From positions 62,001-126,000 of the forward strand of contig NZ_FOKM01000016.1 in assembly GCF_900111905.1 (NCBI RefSeq): a stretch of 64,000 nucleotides of DNA, read 5' to 3'. This document shows positions 59,530 through 64,000 of this stretch, piece by piece; position 1 is the first letter of the stretch; the number at the start of each line of letters is the position of its first letter. The notes beneath the pieces were generated by a model, which saw nothing but the letters and a program-made list of their open reading frames with translations, searched no databases and was not told the DNA's origin. The DNA is from Rhizobium sp. NFR07 (GTDB lineage: Bacteria > Pseudomonadota > Alphaproteobacteria > Rhizobiales > Rhizobiaceae). Made by a program: the position numbers and the translations under genes.

Positions 59530-60549
59530 GTGCGTACAACAGCAGAGTCGGTCACCCGCCTCGTCGAGACGCCCAATCCGGTCGAACTGTCGTTGGTCGT
59601 GCCGCTCTTCAATGAAGAGGAAAGCGTCGGCCCGTTGATCGAACGGATCGTCGCCTCCATGGCCGCCTTTCAACAGAGCTGGGAACTGATCCTCGTCGAC
59701 GACGGCAGCACGGATGCCACGGTCATCAATGCCAAGGCGGCGCTCGGCCGCCCGGGCCTCGACCTCAAGATCGTGGCACTTCAGCGAAATTTCGGCCAGA
59801 CCGCCGCCATGCAGGCCGGCATCAACCAGGCCCAGGGCCGGCTGATCGCGACACTGGACGGCGACCTGCAGAACGACCCAAAGGATATCCCCACTATGGT
59901 GGCGGAGCTCGAGCGGCGCGAACTCGATCTTCTCGTCGGCTGGCGCAAGAACCGCCAGGACGGCCTGGTCCTGCGCAAGATCCCCTCGTTCATCGCCAAC
60001 CGCCTTATCGGCCGCATCACCGGCGTGCGCCTGCACGACTATGGCTGCTCGCTGAAGATCTACCGCTCGGCGGTCATCAAGCAGGTGAAGCTGATGGGCG
60101 AGATGCACCGCTTCATCCCGGCCTGGGTGGCCGGGGTCGTGCCGAGCTCACGGATCGGCGAAATGCCGGTAACGCACCACGCACGCCAGCACGGCGTTTC
60201 GAAATACGGCATTTCCCGTACGTTCCGGGTCATTCTCGACCTTTTGTCGGTGATGTTCTTCATGCGCTTCAAGGCGCGGCCGGGGCATTTCTTCGGCTCG
60301 CTCGGCCTCGGCCTCGGCGCGCTTTCGGCACTGATCCTGTTCTACCTGTTCGTCGACAAGTTCATCATGGGCAACGATATCGGCACCCGCCCGCTGTTCA
60401 TGATCGGCGTGATGCTGTTTTTGTCGGCGGTGCAGATGATTACTACCGGCATTCTGGCTGAGATGATCGCCCGCACCTATTACCGCGAAGACACTGCCCT
60501 CAGCTACATCGTTCGAGAAGTCTATGCAGGCGATGCGTCGCATTCGTGA
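59530..60549 (+). CDS. rgtE: Polyprenyl-phosphate glycosyltransferase, GT2 family (RgtE-like)
   Basis: A 339-residue membrane-anchored glycosyltransferase that loads a sugar onto polyprenyl phosphate at the cytoplasmic face. Motifs: LSLVVPLFNEEESVGPL, LILVDDGSTDAT, ATLDGDLQNDP (metal-ligand Asp) and the acceptor loop GWRKNRQDGLVLRKIPS, followed by two C-terminal helices. This is the ArnC/DPM1-like plan. With two GT39 genes downstream, the likely product is dodecaprenyl-phosphate-galacturonate, as known for RgtE in Rhizobium. GTG start behind AGGAGAAACAC; its 3' end overlaps the next gene by 26 bases. Confidence 0.85.
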   Translation: MRTTAESVTRLVETPNPVELSLVVPLFNEEESVGPLIERIVASMAAFQQSWELILVDDGSTDATVINAKAALGRPGLDLKIVALQRNFGQTAAMQAGINQAQGRLIATLDGDLQNDPKDIPTMVAELERRELDLLVGWRKNRQDGLVLRKIPSFIANRLIGRITGVRLHDYGCSLKIYRSAVIKQVKLMGEMHRFIPAWVAGVVPSSRIGEMPVTHHARQHGVSKYGISRTFRVILDLLSVMFFMRFKARPGHFFGSLGLGLGALSALILFYLFVDKFIMGNDIGTRPLFMIGVMLFLSAVQMITTGILAEMIARTYYREDTALSYIVREVYAGDASHS

Positions 60550-62047
60550 CGCGCTCATAGCCAAACCGGCGCGCGTTCTCTGGCTGATCGCGGCCTATTA
60601 TCTGGTCGCGATCCTCGTGCGCGTGCTGCGCGCCGACGGCCTGCAGAGCGACGAGGCCGAACAGCTCTTCCAGTCGCAGTTCCTGCTCTGGGGATACGGT
60701 CGCCAGCCGCCGTTCTACAACTGGCTGCAATACGGCGTCATCCACCTGATCGGCCCATCGATCTTCGCGCTCTCGCTGGTGAAGAACGGCCTGCTTTTTC
60801 TCACCTGCCTGTTCTACGGGCTTGCTGCTCGGCATCTCAGCGAACGCAAAGAGCTGTCCGCCGCCGCCATGCTCGGCGTTCTGGCGCTGCCGACGGTGAC
60901 GATACTGGCGCAACGCGATCTCAGCCACGCGGTCGCGACCCTGTTTGCCGTTTCCTTCTTCCTCTACGCCTTCTTCGGCGCGCTGACGCGGCCAAACCTC
61001 TGGCGTTATGTGCTGACCGGTGTGGCGATCGGCATCGGCGCGATCTCGAAGTATAATTTCGTCGTCCTGCCCATCGCGGCCCTGCTCGCCATCCTGCCGG
61101 AGGCGGAACTGCGCCGCAGGCTGTTCGACCGCCGGCTGATCGCGACGATCGTAGTTGCCGGGCTGATCTGCCTGCCGCATGCGCTCTGGGTTCTCGGCAA
61201 CTTCCAGACGGCCACAGCCGGAACCGTCAACGCCATGCGCGACGACGCAACCGGCAATGTCTTGCTGGATCGCCTGAGCGGCATCCTGGATCTCGGCTCC
61301 GCGGCCGTCACCGGATCGCTGGTGCTCGTCGCCTTCATGCTGATCGCATTCGGACGAAGCCTGATCGACGGGTGGAATATCGAAACGGTGTGGACGCGAG
61401 TAACCGGTCGGATGTTCCTCATCTGCCTCGCTGCCATCGGACTGATCGCGGTCGGCATGGGCGCGACCACGATCAGCCAGAAATGGCTGTCGCCATTCCT
61501 CCTGATCCTACCCCTCTATCTGTGCCTGAAGATCGAGGCAGCAGGTGGCTTTGCCCGACGGGTCGACGGGGTGGCACGGCTGGCGCCGCTGTCATCCGCC
61601 CTCGCCTTCGGCTTCCTGCTTTACCTTACGACCGGCAACCTGCTTTCGCCGGTGATCAACCGTTATTCCAAGGACAGCCTGCCGTCGGTCACCTTCGTCA
61701 GGCAGGTGCTTGCCGAATCCGGACGGCAGAACGAGCCCGATTTCATCGTGGCCGGCAGTGCGGCGCTCGGCGGTGCGGCACGTATCGCAGCACCCGAGGC
61801 CGCGGTTCGTCTTTCGAGTTTTGCCCAGGCAAACGGCATTCCCGAGGGAATGGGGCTTGTTGTCTGGCCGACGGACGACGGCATGGCGCTGCCGGCCCCG
61901 CTCGCAGCCTATCTGCAGGATCAGGGCGTCGATACCCGTGACGTTTCGCCGAAGGCGATGGATGTCCCTTATGCCTATTCGCGCGGGCGGAAGACGGAAG
62001 CCTTCAGTTATGCCTGGGTATCCCGCCCGCAAGCAGCCCAAGACTGA
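60524..62047 (+). CDS. GT39-family membrane glycosyltransferase, RgtA/RgtB-like, copy 1
   Basis: A 507-residue integral-membrane glycosyltransferase of the ArnT/PMT type, using a polyprenyl-phosphate sugar in the periplasm. The first periplasmic loop carries the acidic catalytic motif SDEAEQLFQSQ followed by QPPFYNWLQYG, and the LAQRDLSHAVATLFA and GISKYNF-type (AISKYNFVVLPIAALLA) segments are typical. It has a paralogue immediately downstream. In rhizobia such pairs attach galacturonate to the lipopolysaccharide core Kdo; which copy is RgtA and which RgtB cannot be decided here. Start overlaps rgtE. Confidence 0.85.
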   Translation: MQAMRRIRDALIAKPARVLWLIAAYYLVAILVRVLRADGLQSDEAEQLFQSQFLLWGYGRQPPFYNWLQYGVIHLIGPSIFALSLVKNGLLFLTCLFYGLAARHLSERKELSAAAMLGVLALPTVTILAQRDLSHAVATLFAVSFFLYAFFGALTRPNLWRYVLTGVAIGIGAISKYNFVVLPIAALLAILPEAELRRRLFDRRLIATIVVAGLICLPHALWVLGNFQTATAGTVNAMRDDATGNVLLDRLSGILDLGSAAVTGSLVLVAFMLIAFGRSLIDGWNIETVWTRVTGRMFLICLAAIGLIAVGMGATTISQKWLSPFLLILPLYLCLKIEAAGGFARRVDGVARLAPLSSALAFGFLLYLTTGNLLSPVINRYSKDSLPSVTFVRQVLAESGRQNEPDFIVAGSAALGGAARIAAPEAAVRLSSFAQANGIPEGMGLVVWPTDDGMALPAPLAAYLQDQGVDTRDVSPKAMDVPYAYSRGRKTEAFSYAWVSRPQAAQD

Positions 62048-62062
62048 CCGCCGGAGAACCAC

Positions 62063-63604
62063 GTGTCCAAGCCCGTTGCGCATTATACCCCGCTCCAAAC
62101 GCTCAACGTCGCCGAACGGCTTGGTGAGGGACGCACGCTCCTCGTTGTTCTGGCCATCTATTTTGCCGTCAATATCGCCGTACGCCTGATCCTGCCGCAT
62201 GGGCTGGAACTCGACGAGGCGGAACAGACCTTCATGTCGCAATGGATGTTGGCCGGCTATGGCTCGCAGCCGCCGTTCTACAACTGGCTGCAGCACGGCA
62301 TGATCGAGATCTTCGGCATGTCGCTGCTGACGCTGGCGGGCCTGAAAAACGTGATGCTGTTTGCCGCCTATGCCCTCTACTATCTTGCCGCGCGGCAGGT
62401 GATGGACGACAAGCGGCTGGCGGTGATCGCCGCACTCGGTCTCCTGACCATTCCGCAGGTTTCCTTCGAAGCGCAGCGCGACCTGTCGCACACGGTCGCG
62501 GCAATATTCGGTTCCTCGCTTTTCCTCTATTCGCTGCTCAGGCTGCTTTCGGCTCCGTCCTTCGTCGCCTTCCTGCTGTTCGGCATCGCGACCGGCATCG
62601 GCGGCATCACCAAGTATAATTTCACCATCGTGCCGATTGCGGCCGGTCTCGCCGTGCTGATGGACCGGGACATGCGCAGGGTCGCGCTGAACTGGCGTCT
62701 GCTGCCGGCGGCTGTACTGGCACTCGCCATCATCGCTCCGCATGCCCTCTGGCTCCTCGACAATTTCCAGGCGGCCGGCGGGCATACGATGAAGAAGCTC
62801 GTCGATGATGACACCGGCTTCCTCGCCGGCCTCGCGCACGGTTTCGGCTCGCTTATCCTTTCCACGCTGGGCTTTCTGGCATTGACGTTCGTGATCCTTG
62901 CCGCGGTCTATCGCGAGCATCTGAAGGCGATATTCGCAGCCAGCAGTCCATGGACGCGGCTCGTCGGGCGTATCCTCCTGCTGTCTCTGGGGCTGATTGC
63001 GCTGATGATCGTATTCGCGGGGCTGGAAAACGTGCGCGACCGCTGGCTCACGCCGATCCTTCTGGTCGCGCCGCTCTATCTCGCGCTTAAGATCGATGCC
63101 GCCAAGGTGCCTGCCATGTCGGGGCTCAAGCGTCTCTGGATCGTTGCCGGCATGATCATGGTTCTGATCCCTTCCGTGCTGTTCGGCCGGGCGGCGATGG
63201 ACCGGATCTCCGGCAAATACGGATATGTCAACATTCCGTTCGCCTCGCTCGCCCGGGCAGTCGCCGAAAGGGCGGAAGGCGCCAATACCGTGATCGTCGC
63301 CTCCGACGGCCAGCTGGGCGGCAACATGCATTACAACCTGCCGGACCTGCCGGTGCTCACACCACGGCCGCCGACCGGCATGACACCGCAGCCGCTGACC
63401 GATTTTGACCGGATCGTGCTCGTCTGGCGCAAGACCGATGGCAGTCCGCCGTCGAGCTTCGACGAGGAGTTTTCCGACTATCTGCGCCAGCAAGGCATCA
63501 CGGCCGAGCCGCAGGCTATCGCGATCGTCGGTTACCCCTATCAATGGGGCCGGCCAGGCGACCAGTATCGCTTCGGTTATGCGGTGATCGACCTCAAGCG
63601 ATGA
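62063..63604 (+). CDS. GT39-family membrane glycosyltransferase, RgtA/RgtB-like, copy 2
   Basis: A 513-residue paralogue of the preceding protein, with LDEAEQTFMSQWMLAGYGSQ, PPFYNWLQHGMIE, FEAQRDLSHTVAAIFGSS and GITKYNFTIVPIAAGLA in the same order. The soluble C-terminal domain differs more and may set acceptor specificity. The GTG start lies 15 bases after the stop of copy 1, within GGAGAACCAC, so both are co-transcribed with rgtE. Together the three genes and the divergent UPF0104 gene look like a complete unit for adding a sugar, probably galacturonate, to lipopolysaccharide. Confidence 0.85.
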   Translation: MSKPVAHYTPLQTLNVAERLGEGRTLLVVLAIYFAVNIAVRLILPHGLELDEAEQTFMSQWMLAGYGSQPPFYNWLQHGMIEIFGMSLLTLAGLKNVMLFAAYALYYLAARQVMDDKRLAVIAALGLLTIPQVSFEAQRDLSHTVAAIFGSSLFLYSLLRLLSAPSFVAFLLFGIATGIGGITKYNFTIVPIAAGLAVLMDRDMRRVALNWRLLPAAVLALAIIAPHALWLLDNFQAAGGHTMKKLVDDDTGFLAGLAHGFGSLILSTLGFLALTFVILAAVYREHLKAIFAASSPWTRLVGRILLLSLGLIALMIVFAGLENVRDRWLTPILLVAPLYLALKIDAAKVPAMSGLKRLWIVAGMIMVLIPSVLFGRAAMDRISGKYGYVNIPFASLARAVAERAEGANTVIVASDGQLGGNMHYNLPDLPVLTPRPPTGMTPQPLTDFDRIVLVWRKTDGSPPSSFDEEFSDYLRQQGITAEPQAIAIVGYPYQWGRPGDQYRFGYAVIDLKR

Positions 63605-63607
63605 AGC

Positions 63608-64000
63608 TTATTCCTTCACCGTGTCGCGCAGGTGATCCAGTGCGCGCCGCAGCTTTTCGGCCATCTCGTCGATTTCCGAACGGCTGATCGTCAGCGACGG
63701 CGAGGCCAGCATGCGGTCGCCGGTGGCGCGCATGATGAGGCCGTTCTTGACGCAGTGATTGCGCACCAGTGAACCGATATCATCCGGCTTGGCATAGCGC
63801 CTGCGGGTGGACTTGTCGGCAGCAAGTTGCAACCCGCCGATCAGGCCAACGCATTCGGCTTGGCCGACGATCTCATGATCCTCGAGGCTCTTCCAGACAG
63901 AAGCGAAATAGGGACCGATATCGTCGCGCACCCGCTCGACCAGCCCCTCCTCTTCGATGATGCGGAGGTTTTCAAGCGCGGCGGCTGCAGCCACCGGATG
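63608..64000 (-). CDS. Class III aminotransferase, C-terminal part (5' end outside window)
   Basis: About 130 C-terminal residues of a PLP-dependent class III (omega-type) aminotransferase: HPVAAAAALENLRIIEEEG, then VGLIGGLQLAADKSTRRR, NHCVKNGLIMRATGDRM and SEIDEMAEKLRRALD. The PLP lysine and cofactor domain lie beyond the right edge. These enzymes transaminate polyamines, beta-alanine or omega-amino acids; substrate unknown. It converges on the glycosyltransferase operon with three bases between stops. Confidence 0.88.
   Translation of the reverse strand, partial: HPVAAAAALENLRIIEEEGLVERVRDDIGPYFASVWKSLEDHEIVGQAECVGLIGGLQLAADKSTRRRYAKPDDIGSLVRNHCVKNGLIMRATGDRMLASPSLTISRSEIDEMAEKLRRALDHLRDTVKE

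Noticed and set aside
61592-63544. Open frame of 650 codons on the minus strand, opposite the GT39 genes
   Set aside because: Shadow frame rich in Arg, Asp, Glu and His; the sense strand has conserved glycosyltransferase motifs throughout.

Overview
The window looks like the chromosome of a Rhizobiaceae alphaproteobacterium (Rhizobium/Agrobacterium-type). The evidence is high GC with strong third-position bias, an acpS-lepB-rnc-era-recO maintenance block, an rsh/rpoZ region, a tandem array of RopA-type porins, DUF3563 and Sel1-type small proteins familiar from rhizobia, and a gene set matching the lipopolysaccharide-core galacturonate (rgt) cluster of Rhizobium. No phage, integrase, insertion sequence or CRISPR array was seen.

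Layout. 1-6.6 kb: end of an AraC-type regulator, then a hydroxamate-siderophore uptake group (TonB-dependent receptor, Tat-exported binding protein, double-length permease, siderophore-interacting reductase) with no ATPase subunit. 6.7-9.6 kb: an overlapping ygfZ / HD hydrolase / tyrosine-phosphatase-like operon and a small MscS channel. 9.9-12 kb: two tandem alpha/beta hydrolases, the second frameshifted. 12.1-18.8 kb: DUF2339 membrane protein, HD hydrolase, MOSC protein, EamA exporter, MFS transporter. 18.8-24.5 kb (minus strand): recO, a PAS protein, era, rnc, lepB, acpS, DUF2062. 24.8-29.3 kb: DUF3563, a chemoreceptor, a Tat-exported SMP-30 lactonase-like protein, a hypothetical. 29.3-36.8 kb: rsh, rpoZ, NYN-domain protein, UPF0104 membrane protein, HNH nuclease, smpB, dapA. 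37-39.1 kb: soluble lytic transglycosylase. 39.2-46.2 kb: five tandem porins, each with its own GC-rich hairpin. 46.6-52.7 kb: tRNA-Ser(GCT), aldolase, ferredoxin-type reductase, PilZ-like protein, a frameshifted small secreted protein, aminotransferase, a broken SDR gene, HxlR regulator. 52.9-56 kb: a run of small, mostly secreted proteins of unknown role. 56.2-64 kb: amn, vapB with a nonsense-mutated vapC, the rgt-like cluster, and the end of a class III aminotransferase.

The most informative observation is a set of four open reading frames each broken by a minimal lesion (second hydrolase, small secreted protein, SDR, VapC). Each is recognisable on both sides of the lesion, so they are either recent pseudogenes or assembly errors. 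The porin array and the FhuC-less siderophore operon are the other features to follow up. I found nothing I can defend as a wholly new system.
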